This document shows positions 1-7,062 of a DNA stretch of 20,177 nt, piece by piece. The notes under the pieces are model-generated. The model ran no database searches, was not told the DNA's origin, and saw nothing but the letters and a program-made list of their open reading frames with translations. A program made the translations under genes and the position numbers. Every line of letters starts with the position of its first letter. Position 1 is the first letter of the stretch. This DNA is from an uncultured Parabacteroides sp. (lineage in GTDB: Bacteria; Bacteroidota; Bacteroidia; Bacteroidales; Tannerellaceae), in the NCBI GenBank assembly GCA_900552415.1, contig USAD01000011.1:1-20177 (forward strand). Direction: 5' to 3'.

Positions 1-1028
1 ATCGGTCCCTCCAAATTGGCCCTGGCCGAAAGCAAGCCGACAGAGATATTCCCATGATAGGCATGGAGATCGCCATCACGCATCCGCACGTCGACAACCG
101 ATGAGAGCCGCCCACCATATTCCGCCGGAAAAGCCCCTTTATAAAAGGTAATGTTCTTCAACGCGTCGGGATTAAAGGCGGAGAAAACACCCATCACATG
201 ACTCACGTAATAGAGCGGATTGCCATCAAACAGATAAAGATTCTCGTCGGTATTACCTCCCCGGACAGAAAGTGTTGTCAACCCATCATCGCCCACCGCC
301 ACGCCCGGCAAGTATTGCAGGGAACGCACCATATCCGCCTCACCCAAAAGATTCGGCAAAGCCTGTACGCGTTGTGGCTGAAGCTCCTCCACGCCGGGAC
401 GGGTGCGCAAGGCCTCTTGCCGGAAGGAAGAACCAATTACCAGCACCTCATCTAATTGCCCCAACGAGCTTAAGGAGAAATTGACAACCGTATCGCTCCG
501 CAGGTCGAGCTCGACTGTCCGCGAAGCGAATCCAACATAAGAGGCTCGCAAACGAACCTTGCCCTGAGGCAACAAAAGACTATAATAACCGTAATGGTTC
601 GTGACTGTTCCTTGGTTTCGGGCACGATCCCAAACGGAAGCGCTCAACAGGGTCTCGTGCGAGGAGGCGTCGCGCACGAATCCGCTCACCGTCACCAACC
701 GTCGGGCCGCCCGCAAGATGACGTACCGCCCCGTCTGTCTCCAGACGATGGGCCTCGAGGCGAACAGACGATCCAACGCCTCGGCCAGCGGGAGCTCATG
801 AAAGGCAACCGTCGCCGCCGGCTCACGTTCCAATAACGACGACTCGTAAGAAAAACGACAACCGGATTGCCGCTCAAGCTCGTCGAGCAAATTAACAAGA
901 GGCATCTCGCTCGCCTCCACCGTCACACGAACGGCCAAAGGCGACGCCTCCTGTCCTACGACCGGAAGCGCCGCCATCATCAACCACACGGCAATCGCGA
1001 GCCAAACTTGTCGTTCGCCTATCCTCAT
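1..1028 (-). CDS. TonB-dependent receptor, FecA-like (N-terminal part; runs off the left edge)
   Basis: This is an outer-membrane, TonB-powered importer that probably also signals to the adjacent FecR. The reading frame starts at ATG 1028 and stays open for 342 codons to the window edge. In order it shows a signal peptide (MRIGERQVWLAIAV..., hydrophobic to about residue 25), a secretin/TonB short N-terminal (STN) domain at about 38-105 (LVNLLDELERQSGCRFSY; LPLAEALDRLF), a carboxypeptidase-regulatory-like repeat at about 112-195 (VSGFVRDASSHETLLSASV; YGYYSLLLPQGKVRL) and a TonB plug from about 215 (LLGEADMVRSLQYLPGV; LSVRGGNTDENLYLFDG; AEYGGRLSSVVDVRMRDGD). The C-terminal barrel lies outside the window. 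It begins 29 bp after the fecR stop, so it is probably the last gene of a fecR-receptor operon. STN domains in such receptors pass the ligand signal to FecR. No susD-like gene is visible beside it here; the substrate cannot be told. Confidence 0.92.
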   Translation of the reverse strand, partial: MRIGERQVWLAIAVWLMMAALPVVGQEASPLAVRVTVEASEMPLVNLLDELERQSGCRFSYESSLLEREPAATVAFHELPLAEALDRLFASRPIVWRQTGRYVILRAARRLVTVSGFVRDASSHETLLSASVWDRARNQGTVTNHYGYYSLLLPQGKVRLRASYVGFASRTVELDLRSDTVVNFSLSSLGQLDEVLVIGSSFRQEALRTRPGVEELQPQRVQALPNLLGEADMVRSLQYLPGVAVGDDGLTTLSVRGGNTDENLYLFDGNPLYYVSHVMGVFSAFNPDALKNITFYKGAFPAEYGGRLSSVVDVRMRDGDLHAYHGNISVGLLSARANLEGP

Positions 1029-1057
1029 CTCTTTACTCCATTCTCTTTCCTGTTCTT

Positions 1058-1933
1058 CTAGTTATCCGCCACGGCCAGGTCAACCCCAAGCGTCTCATTG
1101 ATAATCGCCAACAGGTCGGGCAAGGGCACCGCCTCATAAACCGATGTCAAGCGAGCATCGGAAGTCGTCCCCCGGTTCACGATCCTGGTTTGATAACAAT
1201 CCTCGATATCACGGATTACCTGCTCCAGAGGCGTCTCACGAAAACGAAGCACCCGGTTCTCCCATGAGAAACGGTTCACATCGTCCGTTGTTTCCACCAA
1301 TCGCCGGATCGAGGTGTCGCCTACCCGATAGGCTGCCGACATTCCAGCCGTCAGGACCAATGGCTCCAAAGTTGGATCGCCGGACGCGGAGAAACGAACC
1401 CGACCGCTCCGGACATCCAGCCTTGTCTCATCCTCCCGGCAATCAATCTGGAAACTGGTGCCCAACACCCGGACGGCGGCGTGAGCCGTATGGGCTGTGA
1501 AAGGCGACGACTCGTCATGCGTCACCCGGAAGAGCCCCTTTCCCCGAAGCTCCACGTCGCGTCCCTCGTCGCCAAAATGGCGCGCGTCATAACGCAACGA
1601 CGAGTGGGCGGCCAGTGTCACCCGCGTACTGTCCGGCAGGAGGACCACCTTGGTCGTCGCGTCTCCCGAAGCCACCAGCACCCAATCCGGCTGTCCCTGT
1701 CGCCACCAATAGGTCGCGCCAAAAGCCACTAACGCCAAGAGAACTGCCGCCACGGCCATCCAACGCGAACGGGCAAACGAACGCTCACGAGGAATTGCGT
1801 GCCCGGAGGCAAAGCGCCTCCATGCGGCGTCCGCGTCGAGCGCGGCCGGTTCGTAATGACGAGCCACGAAACGGATCGCCTCTTCCCTCTCCTTTTCCTT
1901 ATTTAAACGTTCGTTGTCCATTTTATCTTTCAT
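1058..1933 (-). CDS. FecR-family anti-sigma factor
   Basis: This is an inner-membrane anti-sigma factor that, by family role, holds an ECF sigma factor until the receptor STN domain signals. The 291-residue product has a charged cytoplasmic N-terminus with the typical VARHYEP...AWRRF segment (about 23-41), one membrane span at about 58-75 (WMAVAAVLLALVAFGATYWW), a periplasmic FecR domain at about 90-195 (TKVVLLPDSTRVTLAAHSSL; RVLGTSFQIDC; LDVRSGRVRFS) and a DUF4974-like tail (FRETPLEQVIRDIEDCYQT; LPDLLAIINETLGVDLAV). The length is usual for the family. The start at 1933 (MKDKMDNERL) lies about 20 nt after a TAnnTTTG promoter element; ATG 1921 is an alternative. Unusually, the sigma factor it presumably controls (5047-5562) is not adjacent: three outer-membrane protein genes and three repeat arrays lie between them. 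Confidence 0.92.
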   Translation of the reverse strand: MKDKMDNERLNKEKEREEAIRFVARHYEPAALDADAAWRRFASGHAIPRERSFARSRWMAVAAVLLALVAFGATYWWRQGQPDWVLVASGDATTKVVLLPDSTRVTLAAHSSLRYDARHFGDEGRDVELRGKGLFRVTHDESSPFTAHTAHAAVRVLGTSFQIDCREDETRLDVRSGRVRFSASGDPTLEPLVLTAGMSAAYRVGDTSIRRLVETTDDVNRFSWENRVLRFRETPLEQVIRDIEDCYQTRIVNRGTTSDARLTSVYEAVPLPDLLAIINETLGVDLAVADN

Positions 1934-1954
1934 TCACCTGTCAAGAATCCAACG

Positions 1955-1987
1955 CAAAGATACGATATTCGCCCCAATCCTGATCAA
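1955..1987 (-). promoter_or_regulatory. Probable promoter of the fecR-receptor operon
   Basis: On the minus strand TATCTTTG (1962-1955) matches the Bacteroidetes -7 consensus TAnnTTTG exactly. A TTG at 1987-1985 sits 22 bp upstream, slightly longer than the usual 19-21. Transcription would begin near 1948, about 15 nt before the fecR start. The -33 region falls inside the first unit of the 23-bp repeat array, so a protein bound there would contact or block the promoter. Confidence 0.55.
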
Positions 1988-2059
1988 CCCTGACCAGACA
2001 CCCTGATTAGAGGTAATCAGACACTCTGATTAAGGGTAATCAGGCATCCTGACCAACGC
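1979..2059. repeat. 23-bp tandem array of short palindromes upstream of fecR
   Basis: Three full units (1979-2001, 2002-2024, 2025-2047) and a partial fourth (2048-2059) repeat at exactly 23 bp. Unit 2 contains CTGATTA-GAGG-TAATCAG and unit 3 CTGATTA-AGGG-TAATCAG, both perfect 7-bp inverted arms around a 4-nt loop. Unit 1 is CTGATCA-ACCC-TGACCAG, with one mismatch. The array fills the 151-bp gap between the stop of the third barrel gene and fecR and overlaps the predicted -33 element. There is no U-tract, so it is not a normal terminator; tandem operator sites are one reading. Confidence 0.85.
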
Positions 2060-2084
2060 TAAGCGGGACATGCCCCGGCATCCA

Positions 2085-2918
2085 TCAGAAACGATAGCCC
2101 ACGGTCAGGCTGATCGTATGGTATTTCGCGTCAATACCATCAGACCGGTATTGCTTGCCAAGCCCCAAGTCGTAGTCCAGGGCAATCGACCAGCGACCGA
2201 TATCGAAACCCGCCTCAGCGGAGATGCCCCAATCGAAGCGACGCCTCCCCTGATCAAAAGGATTCCGTTCCGACTCCCGATAATCCCGCACGATCTCATA
2301 ACGCCCCTCATCTTGCTTGAGCTCAAAACCCTGTACCTCCGAATAGGCGTTGCCACCCAAGCCATAAGCGATGTATGGGCCAAGCGCAAGATGAAACCGT
2401 GCCTTATCCCCAATCTTCCAATCGTAGCGCATCATGATTGGCAATTGCAAATAATAGCGATGGTTATGTGACTCATAATATTCCATCCTTTTCAGCTTCG
2501 CATCTTTCAAGTCGGGCACTTGAGTCATCATGCCAAGACCACCATAATAGAAATCCTCGTCGGAAATATAGTTATAATAATAGGTAGAAAAGCAATAATC
2601 CTCACCATTCAAATAGAAAGGCCGGGAAAATCCCACCTTATTTCCTTCCGAGTCGATCCCCTCGCCCCAAAGGTTAAGCGACCGGTTCACGCCCCGTCCA
2701 CGTTGCGTGAAATACAATCCCGATTGCAAGGAGAAACCGCTGTTCTCAAACTCATAGCGTACCGCCGCCCCGATCTTATAACCGACTTTCGCGGGCGATC
2801 CGCTCTCTTTCGTCACGTTTACGCCCGCCTTCGGCGTTACCGACCATTGGGCATGAGCCACATTCCATCCGCACAAGGCGCACAGCGCCAACAAAAATAA
2901 ATATTTCCTCATATTCAT
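2085..2918 (-). CDS. Outer-membrane beta-barrel protein (PorT-like family), third of three
   Basis: This looks like a small outer-membrane barrel of the PorT/OMP_b-brl type. A signal peptide (MNMRKYLFLLALCALC... cut near AHA-Q) is followed by alternating-residue strands (WSVTPKAGVNVTKE; GYKIGAAVRYEF; YYLQLPIMMRYDWKIG; FHLALGPYIAYGLGGNAY; RRFDWGISAEAGFDIGRWSIALDYDLGLG) and a C-terminal aromatic strand (HTISLTVGYRF), as expected for BAM-inserted barrels. I chose ATG 2918 because it gives a compact signal peptide. ATG 2912 is equally good, and an in-frame GTG at 2939 overlaps the upstream small ORF by 4 nt. It is related to the two barrels at 3194-4680 (shared YYLQLP, LALGPY, GGNAY and FDWG motifs) but is more diverged and has a longer Tyr/Asp-rich loop. 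Function is unknown; it is likely part of the stimulon of this sigma/FecR locus. Confidence 0.85.
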   Translation of the reverse strand: MNMRKYLFLLALCALCGWNVAHAQWSVTPKAGVNVTKESGSPAKVGYKIGAAVRYEFENSGFSLQSGLYFTQRGRGVNRSLNLWGEGIDSEGNKVGFSRPFYLNGEDYCFSTYYYNYISDEDFYYGGLGMMTQVPDLKDAKLKRMEYYESHNHRYYLQLPIMMRYDWKIGDKARFHLALGPYIAYGLGGNAYSEVQGFELKQDEGRYEIVRDYRESERNPFDQGRRRFDWGISAEAGFDIGRWSIALDYDLGLGKQYRSDGIDAKYHTISLTVGYRF

Positions 2919-2935
2919 CCACTCCCTAAACTTGT

Positions 2936-3166
2936 TCACTCTACACCAGACTCCGCACTAAAAGACCGATCTAAAAGCAGTGTCCCTTGAATCTCTCCAA
3001 AAGAGGGAGTGGATCTATGCGATACACCACTCCTGACCGTGTGGTGACCATCCTGCCATCCATTCAATCCGGAACAGGATGGCACCCCCAACATCAAGGT
3101 TCCAACCAACAGACTTATCGCTGTCTTTCCATACGGATAATGTAACACATGTCCATTCACCTCCAT
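2936..3166 (-). CDS. Small putative lipoprotein (76 aa)
   Basis: A 76-codon frame fills most of the 275-bp gap between two barrel genes on the same strand. Its N-terminus has a Lys followed by a hydrophobic stretch (KTAISLLVGTLMLGVPSC) ending in VPSC, which resembles a lipobox, although Pro at -2 is unusual. The remaining roughly 45 residues are polar and match no family I recognise. Its TGA overlaps a possible GTG start of the next gene (GTGA at 2939-2936), an arrangement seen in translational coupling. It could equally be a decayed remnant of a fourth barrel gene or a chance frame. Confidence 0.35.
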   Translation of the reverse strand: MEVNGHVLHYPYGKTAISLLVGTLMLGVPSCSGLNGWQDGHHTVRSGVSHRSTPSFGEIQGTLLLDRSFSAESGVE

Positions 3167-3193
3167 CGTCTCTGAATTTAATTCGCTCTTGTC

Positions 3194-3925
3194 TTACAAT
3201 TTATACCCTAACATGAAACTGACCATCTGGCTCCGGCTCAGGAACTGAGTCTGATCATCGGTGATATGTCCGAAAGCGACATCACAACCGATCGAGAAAG
3301 AGACCCGCCTTACGGTAATACCCACCGAAGCCGTTCCACCCCAATCAAAACGAGGTGTCGACTTGATCCGATAGTAATCATCTATACGTTTCCCTTCAAA
3401 AGGATTAAATTCCTCATATATATCTTTGAAGGGCTCCAATCCCAATTCGTCACGACCATTCAACAATTCCGCATTAATCGCCACGTAGCCATTGCCTCCA
3501 ACACCAACCCCCACATAAGGACCGATAGCGAGGTCCAACGAGATATCATCGGCCAGCGCAAAACGCCACATGGGCATAACCGGCAATTGCAGATAATAGC
3601 GGGTTGAGGAAGAGCCGATACTTGTCACGTAATAATTATCATCCAAAAGAGGTTGTGATCCTAATGCGTTGTATAACCCATGTTGTTGTATGATGTACAA
3701 TCCTGATTTCAGGCCAAAAGCGGGCTTTGTCTCGCCCAATCCGGCCTTAATCTGATGATAAACCCCGACACCCGCCTTAAAACCCAGCCGGACAATCGCA
3801 CTCGAGTTTTCCTTATTCACCAACAATCCGCCCTCAGGCGTAATTACCCAAGGCTCTTGGCCAAACGCTAACACACCACTCAAGCCTAAAACCAGAACCA
3901 GAGTTTTCCATTTTCTTGTTGCCAT
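3194..3925 (-). CDS. Outer-membrane beta-barrel protein (PorT-like family), second of three
   Basis: A 243-residue exported protein: signal peptide with K/R-rich start and hydrophobic core (WKTLVLVLGLSGVLAFGQ, cut near FGQ-E), then barrel strands such as VITPEGGLLVNKENSSA, LGFKAGVGVYHQIK, FGLKSGLYIIQQ, RYYLQLPVMPMWRF, LDLAIGPYVGVGVGGNGY and FDWGGTASVGITVRRVSFSIG, ending in the aromatic strand MVSFMLGYKL. It is a close paralogue of the barrel at 3958-4680: nearly every strand aligns, while the loops (after YNAL and around the NPFEGK motif) differ. That is the pattern of a tandem duplication followed by loop divergence. The 32-bp spacing to the upstream paralogue implies co-transcription. Substrate or partner is not evident. 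Confidence 0.88.
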   Translation of the reverse strand: MATRKWKTLVLVLGLSGVLAFGQEPWVITPEGGLLVNKENSSAIVRLGFKAGVGVYHQIKAGLGETKPAFGLKSGLYIIQQHGLYNALGSQPLLDDNYYVTSIGSSSTRYYLQLPVMPMWRFALADDISLDLAIGPYVGVGVGGNGYVAINAELLNGRDELGLEPFKDIYEEFNPFEGKRIDDYYRIKSTPRFDWGGTASVGITVRRVSFSIGCDVAFGHITDDQTQFLSRSQMVSFMLGYKL

Positions 3926-3957
3926 ACCGATAATATCAAGATGGGTCTACTCACCAG

Positions 3958-4680
3958 TTATAACGTATATCCAAACGTGAAGCTAACCATGTGGTTGCGG
4001 ACACGCAGGTCGTTCTGTCTCTCATACAGGTCGCCGAAAGCGATATCGTAGCCGATCGAGAAAGAGACCCGCTTCACCGTAATGCCGGCCGAGGCGGTTC
4101 CTCCCCAGTCGAAACGGGGCGACGCCTCAATTCGATACTCATCGTTAACCTGCTTTCCCTCAAACGGATTGAAATCGTGATGCTCATGCTTATAATCTGT
4201 CACGCCATCCTCATAAGCGGTCGCCGTATAATACAGATGCCCTTTTCCGGCAATACCGACACCCACATAAGGACCAACAGCCAGATTCAACTGAACATCA
4301 TCACACAATTTAAATCCCCAAGCAGCCATCACCGGCAATTGCAAATAATAACGAGTCACGTCGTCGGATGAGCCATCCATATAATAACCATCACCCACTG
4401 GGATAGATCCTGCAGACATCGCATTGTAACCTCCTTTCTGCTGAAGTACAAAAAGGCCAGATTTTAATCCAAACGAAGGTTTGGTCATGCCTAATGATTC
4501 CTTAATTTGATAATAGACTCCGACTCCAGCCTTAAATCCCAACTCGACAGGAGCACCTGTATTCTCCTTGTTCACGACCAACCCGGCTTCTGGTGTTACC
4601 TGCCAAGGTTTCTGGGCCATTGCCAACGCGCCGCTCATACCGAAAGCCAGCGCCAATGTCATCCATTTACTTGTTCTCAT
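3958..4680 (-). CDS. Outer-membrane beta-barrel protein (PorT-like family), first of three
   Basis: A 240-residue protein with a signal peptide (MRTSKWMTLALAFGMSGALA, cut near AMA-Q) and the same strand order as its downstream neighbour: WQVTPEAGLVVNKENTG, LGFKAGVGVYYQIK, FGLKSGLFVLQQ, RYYLQLPVMAAWGF, LNLAVGPYVGVGIAGKGH, NPFEGKQVNDEYRI, FDWGGTASAGITVKRVSFSIG, and C-terminal HMVSFTFGYTL. A His/Asp/Glu-rich loop (DYKHEHHDF) is particular to this copy. It is the first gene after the sigma factor on this strand. No TAnnTTTG element lies in its 85 bp upstream region, which leaves room for control by the ECF sigma factor; that is inference. Confidence 0.88.
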   Translation of the reverse strand: MRTSKWMTLALAFGMSGALAMAQKPWQVTPEAGLVVNKENTGAPVELGFKAGVGVYYQIKESLGMTKPSFGLKSGLFVLQQKGGYNAMSAGSIPVGDGYYMDGSSDDVTRYYLQLPVMAAWGFKLCDDVQLNLAVGPYVGVGIAGKGHLYYTATAYEDGVTDYKHEHHDFNPFEGKQVNDEYRIEASPRFDWGGTASAGITVKRVSFSIGYDIAFGDLYERQNDLRVRNHMVSFTFGYTL

Positions 4681-4767
4681 ATGATTCTTGAATTAATGAT
4701 TCATCTTGTTTTTGCCCATAAGACGGCAAGAGATATAAAAACCCCTATCGGGAGAATAAAAATTTTT

Positions 4768-4798
4768 GGGAAAATCGCCCGGATAAACGGGGCTTCCC
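4768..4798 (-). terminator. Terminator-like hairpin between the sigma factor repeats and the barrel genes
   Basis: On the minus strand GGGAA-GC-CCCG-TTTATC-CGGG-CGATT-TTCCC forms an interrupted stem, followed by AAAAATTTTTATT. It could end the sigma factor transcript after the repeat arrays and separate it from the barrel genes. The U-tract is preceded by five A residues, so the signal is imperfect. Confidence 0.45.
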
Positions 4799-4800
4799 AA

Positions 4801-4910
4801 CACATACGTACGTATAAGGCGACAGGTACGTATGTGAGAGGCGACACATAAGTTCTTGTCAGGCAACACGTACGTATGTGAAGGACGATACATACGTACG
4901 TGTGAACAAA
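4801..4910. repeat. 22-bp tandem array with TACGTACGTA-type palindromes
   Basis: Five units of exactly 22 bp: 4801-4822, 4823-4844, 4845-4866, 4867-4888 and 4889-4910. Four contain a near-palindromic core built from CACATAC and its complement GTATGTG (for example CACGTACGTATGTG at 4867). The middle unit keeps the length and CACATAA but has lost the second arm. The remaining about 8 bp of each unit resembles AAGGCGA. The Tyr/Arg/Thr-rich reading frames across it follow from the repeat and are not credible genes. Confidence 0.85.
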
Positions 4911-4938
4911 CGGGGAATTTCCTCCGTTTTGGAAGAAA

Positions 4939-5044
4939 ATTACCACCGGATGAAAATGAGATTACCACAGCATGGAAATGGAATTACCATCGGATGGAAA
5001 TAAAATTACCACTGGATGGTAATGACATTACCAAAGCTTGGTAC
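4939..5044. repeat. 22-bp tandem array with ATTACCA/TGGTAAT palindromes
   Basis: Four full units (4939-4960, 4961-4982, 4983-5004, 5005-5026) and a partial fifth (5027-5044). Each unit is ATTACCA, five variable bases, a second arm, and three variable bases. ATTACCA is invariant in all five. The second arm is TGGTAAT (perfect complement) in unit 4, TGGAAAT in units 2 and 3, TGAAAAT in unit 1 and TGGTACA in unit 5. The array ends 2 bp from the sigma factor stop codon and is separated from the TACGTACGTA-type array by only 28 bp. Confidence 0.88.
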
Positions 5045-5046
5045 AC

Positions 5047-5562
5047 TTATCCAAAAAAGAAGGTATAGATCTTGATCGCTGTTTCACGAAGTGTTTTCAA
5101 GGCTTTCGACATCTGGTTCTCGACAGTCTTGATCGAGAGACGCAGCTCATCGGCGATCTCACGGTAACTCAAGCCATCCCGCTTGGCCATAAGGAAAATG
5201 CGTCGCCGCTCGGCAGGCAGGTCATCAATCGCCTGCCATAAACGGGCATCCCGCTCGGCCCGGGCCATCGCCTCATCACCGGAAAGATCGGGTGTATCGT
5301 CGGGCAACTCATCGAGCGGGGTCTCCCGATTGGCCGACTGGACGGCATCGAGCGAACGGTTACGGACCGCCTGGAAAAGATAGGCCTTCAGGTTGCCGAT
5401 GAAAAGACCGGCGACACTCTTATCCCACACGTCGGCGAAGGCTTGCTGGACAATGTCCTCCGCCTCGTCGATCCGGTCGGTATAACGCAACGCCAACAGG
5501 CACAAGGGTCGGTAAAGACTCTTGAACTGCGCCTCAAATTCACTCGCCGAAATCGTTTTCAT
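5047..5562 (-). CDS. ECF RNA polymerase sigma factor (sigma-70 family)
   Basis: A cytoplasmic extracytoplasmic-function sigma factor of 171 residues, typical length for the Bacteroidetes FecI-like group. Region 2 is visible at about 8-75 (FKSLYRPLCLLALRYTDR; EDIVQQAFADVWDK; LKAYLFQAVRNRSLD) and region 4 at about 112-160 (LPAERRRIFLMAKRDGLSY; EIADELRLSIKTVENQMSKAL). The start at 5562 (MKTISASEF) is the only sensible one. It is divergent from trpS and heads the minus-strand locus, with its FecR partner presumably the one at 1058-1933, more than 3 kb downstream. I see no clear TAnnTTTG promoter ahead of it. Likely targets, by family logic, are the barrel genes and the receptor. Confidence 0.94.
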   Translation of the reverse strand: MKTISASEFEAQFKSLYRPLCLLALRYTDRIDEAEDIVQQAFADVWDKSVAGLFIGNLKAYLFQAVRNRSLDAVQSANRETPLDELPDDTPDLSGDEAMARAERDARLWQAIDDLPAERRRIFLMAKRDGLSYREIADELRLSIKTVENQMSKALKTLRETAIKIYTFFFG

Positions 5563-5675
5563 CCCTGTTCACACGCTCTTTTGGGCGCGAAAGAAAGGAT
5601 CTTTCCGTTACCGATCCCATATTTTACGACCTTTAATAACGCTTTAACCTATTTAAATTGTCGGGCCAGAGTAGG

Positions 5676-5706
5676 TTGGCGAAAGCGCGATTATTTATTA
5701 ACTTTG
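5676..5706 (+). promoter_or_regulatory. trpS promoter
   Basis: TAACTTTG (5699-5706) fits the -7 consensus TAnnTTTG and TTG (5676-5678) lies exactly 20 bp upstream as the -33 element. The predicted start of transcription near 5713 leaves about 33 nt of leader before the trpS ATG. Confidence 0.75.
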
Positions 5707-5745
5707 TCGCCATCGTAAATTCATTTAATCATTTGATCAAAAGAT

Positions 5746-6789
5746 ATGGAAACAGTTGTTAGCGGAATCCGCCCGACCGGGAACTTGCACCTGGGTAACT
5801 ATTTCGGCGCGGTCAAGAGTTTTTTGCAGATGCAGAACGAGTATAATTGCTATTTCTTTATCGCCGATTGGCACTCGTTGACGACGCACCCGCATCCGGA
5901 CAACATCAGGAACAGCGTAAAGACCATCCTCTCCGAATATCTGGCCTGCGGCATCGACCCCGAGAAGGCGACCATCTACGTACAGAGCGACGTGCCCGAG
6001 GTGGTGGAATTATACCTCTATCTCAACATGAACGCCGGTATCGGCGAGCTGATGCGCACCACCTCGTTCAAGGACAAGGCCCGCAAGCAATTGCGCCTCG
6101 ACAACGAGAAGGACATGGAGCGTGAGATCTTCAATGAGGGCAACAAGCACAGCGTCAGCGCCGGCCTTCTGACTTACCCGACCCTGATGGCGGCCGATAT
6201 CATCATCCACAAGGCCGTGAAGGTTCCTGTCGGCAAGGACCAGGAGCAAAACATGGAGATGGCCCGTCGGTTCGCCCGCCGGTTCAACTCGACTTATGGC
6301 GTAGAGTTCTTCCCCGAGCCCGCCTCATTCCACCTGGGCGAACGCTCCGTCAAGGTGCCTGGCCTGGATGGCTCCGGTAAGATGGGCAAGAGCGAGGGTA
6401 ACGCGATCTACCTGGTCGACGATGAGAAGACAATCCGCAAGAAGGTCATGAAAGCGGTTACCGATGCGGGTCCAACAGAACCGAACAGCGTTAAGCCGGA
6501 ACCGATCGCTAACCTCTTCACGATGATGGAGATCGTTTCAAGCAAAGATACTTACGACTATTTCAACGAGAAATATAACAACTGCGAGATTCGCTACGGC
6601 GACATGAAGAAACAGCTGGCCGAGGATATCAACAACTTCTGCGCCCCGATCCGCGAGCGCATCCTCGATATCCAGAACAACGACGAGTTGCTGATGAAGG
6701 TCATCAAGGCCGGTGCGGAGAAGTCTCGCGAGAGCGCGGCCAAGACGCTCAACGAGGTTCGCCAGATCATTGGCTTCCGTCCCTATTGA
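5746..6789 (+). CDS. trpS: Tryptophan--tRNA ligase
   Basis: This cytoplasmic class I aminoacyl-tRNA synthetase charges tRNA-Trp with tryptophan using ATP. The 347-residue length is normal for bacterial TrpRS. The HIGH-type signature appears as TGNLHLGNYFGA at about 12-23, and the KMSKS-type loop as GKMGKSEGN at about 212-220. Between them are the conserved FFIADWHSLTTH, VPEVVELYLYLNMNAGIGEL and YPTLMAADIIIHKAVKVPVGKDQEQ segments; the last lines the tryptophan/adenylate pocket in the family. The start at 5746 follows a well-formed promoter and gives the standard N-terminus (METVVSGIRPTG). The gene stands alone: sigma factor divergent on the left, its own terminator on the right. No leader peptide or other tryptophan-responsive element is apparent upstream. 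Confidence 0.97.
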   Translation: METVVSGIRPTGNLHLGNYFGAVKSFLQMQNEYNCYFFIADWHSLTTHPHPDNIRNSVKTILSEYLACGIDPEKATIYVQSDVPEVVELYLYLNMNAGIGELMRTTSFKDKARKQLRLDNEKDMEREIFNEGNKHSVSAGLLTYPTLMAADIIIHKAVKVPVGKDQEQNMEMARRFARRFNSTYGVEFFPEPASFHLGERSVKVPGLDGSGKMGKSEGNAIYLVDDEKTIRKKVMKAVTDAGPTEPNSVKPEPIANLFTMMEIVSSKDTYDYFNEKYNNCEIRYGDMKKQLAEDINNFCAPIRERILDIQNNDELLMKVIKAGAEKSRESAAKTLNEVRQIIGFRPY

Positions 6790-6802
6790 TTCATCCCGGC
6801 GC

Positions 6803-6853
6803 AGGGCTCTTTGTCATCTCCGACACCAGACAAAGCGGCCCTCGCCTCTTTTT
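6803..6853 (+). terminator. trpS intrinsic terminator
   Basis: AGGGC (6803-6807), a one-base bulge and CTTTGTC (6809-6815) pair with GACAAAG (6829-6835), CG and GCCCT (6838-6842), followed by a CT-rich tract ending CTTTTT. It begins 13 bp after the trpS stop codon. Confidence 0.75.
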
Positions 6854-6892
6854 ATCGGTTGGATTCGCCACATTGAGGGATTCGACCGCCAC

Positions 6893-7057
6893 AAAACAAT
6901 TAAGGCCCGATCTCGCGATCAGGCCTTAACCTTTGTCAAACTATGTTTACTTAGGAGTGGATGGCCTTGCGGCCTTTCATGCGCACTCCAACTTTAATCT
7001 TTTTGCCTAGACTAATTTTGACTAATCAATAAAAATTATTCTTTTATTCCCTTTGTT
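6893..7057 (-). ncRNA. Candidate small structured RNA, divergent from the crp-like regulator
   Basis: No protein gene covers this interval, yet on the minus strand it shows an RNA-like layout. From its 5' side: GUCAAA (7022-7017) can pair with UUUGAC (6940-6935), enclosing GGAGUG/CACUCC (6989-6984 with 6959-6954) and an inner GGCC-GCAA-GGCC hairpin (6974-6963). It ends in a 13-bp stem, UUAAGGCC-U-GAUC-GCGA-GAUC-G-GGCCUUAA (6929-6900), followed by UUGUUUU. Both hairpin loops are GNRA tetraloops only when read on this strand, and the U-rich tail follows on this strand. A TAATTTTG promoter element sits at 7070-7063. A very short frame (MKGRKAIHS) lies within it, so a tiny peptide is an alternative. 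The 3' hairpin could also serve as a second trpS terminator. Confidence 0.42.
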
Positions 7058-7062
7058 ACACG

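Noticed and set aside
1144..1500. Plus-strand frames opposite fecR and the receptor
   Set aside because: They are shadows of strongly supported minus-strand genes and match no family.
4693..4968. Minus-strand frames with HIRTYV-like repeats
   Set aside because: The repeats come directly from the 22-bp DNA array; two frames are open at once and neither has a signal peptide or domain.
4801..5044. Invertible promoter (phase-variation) segment beside the sigma factor
   Set aside because: The palindromes are short tandem units, not a pair of long inverted repeats flanking a promoter, and no recombinase gene is adjacent.
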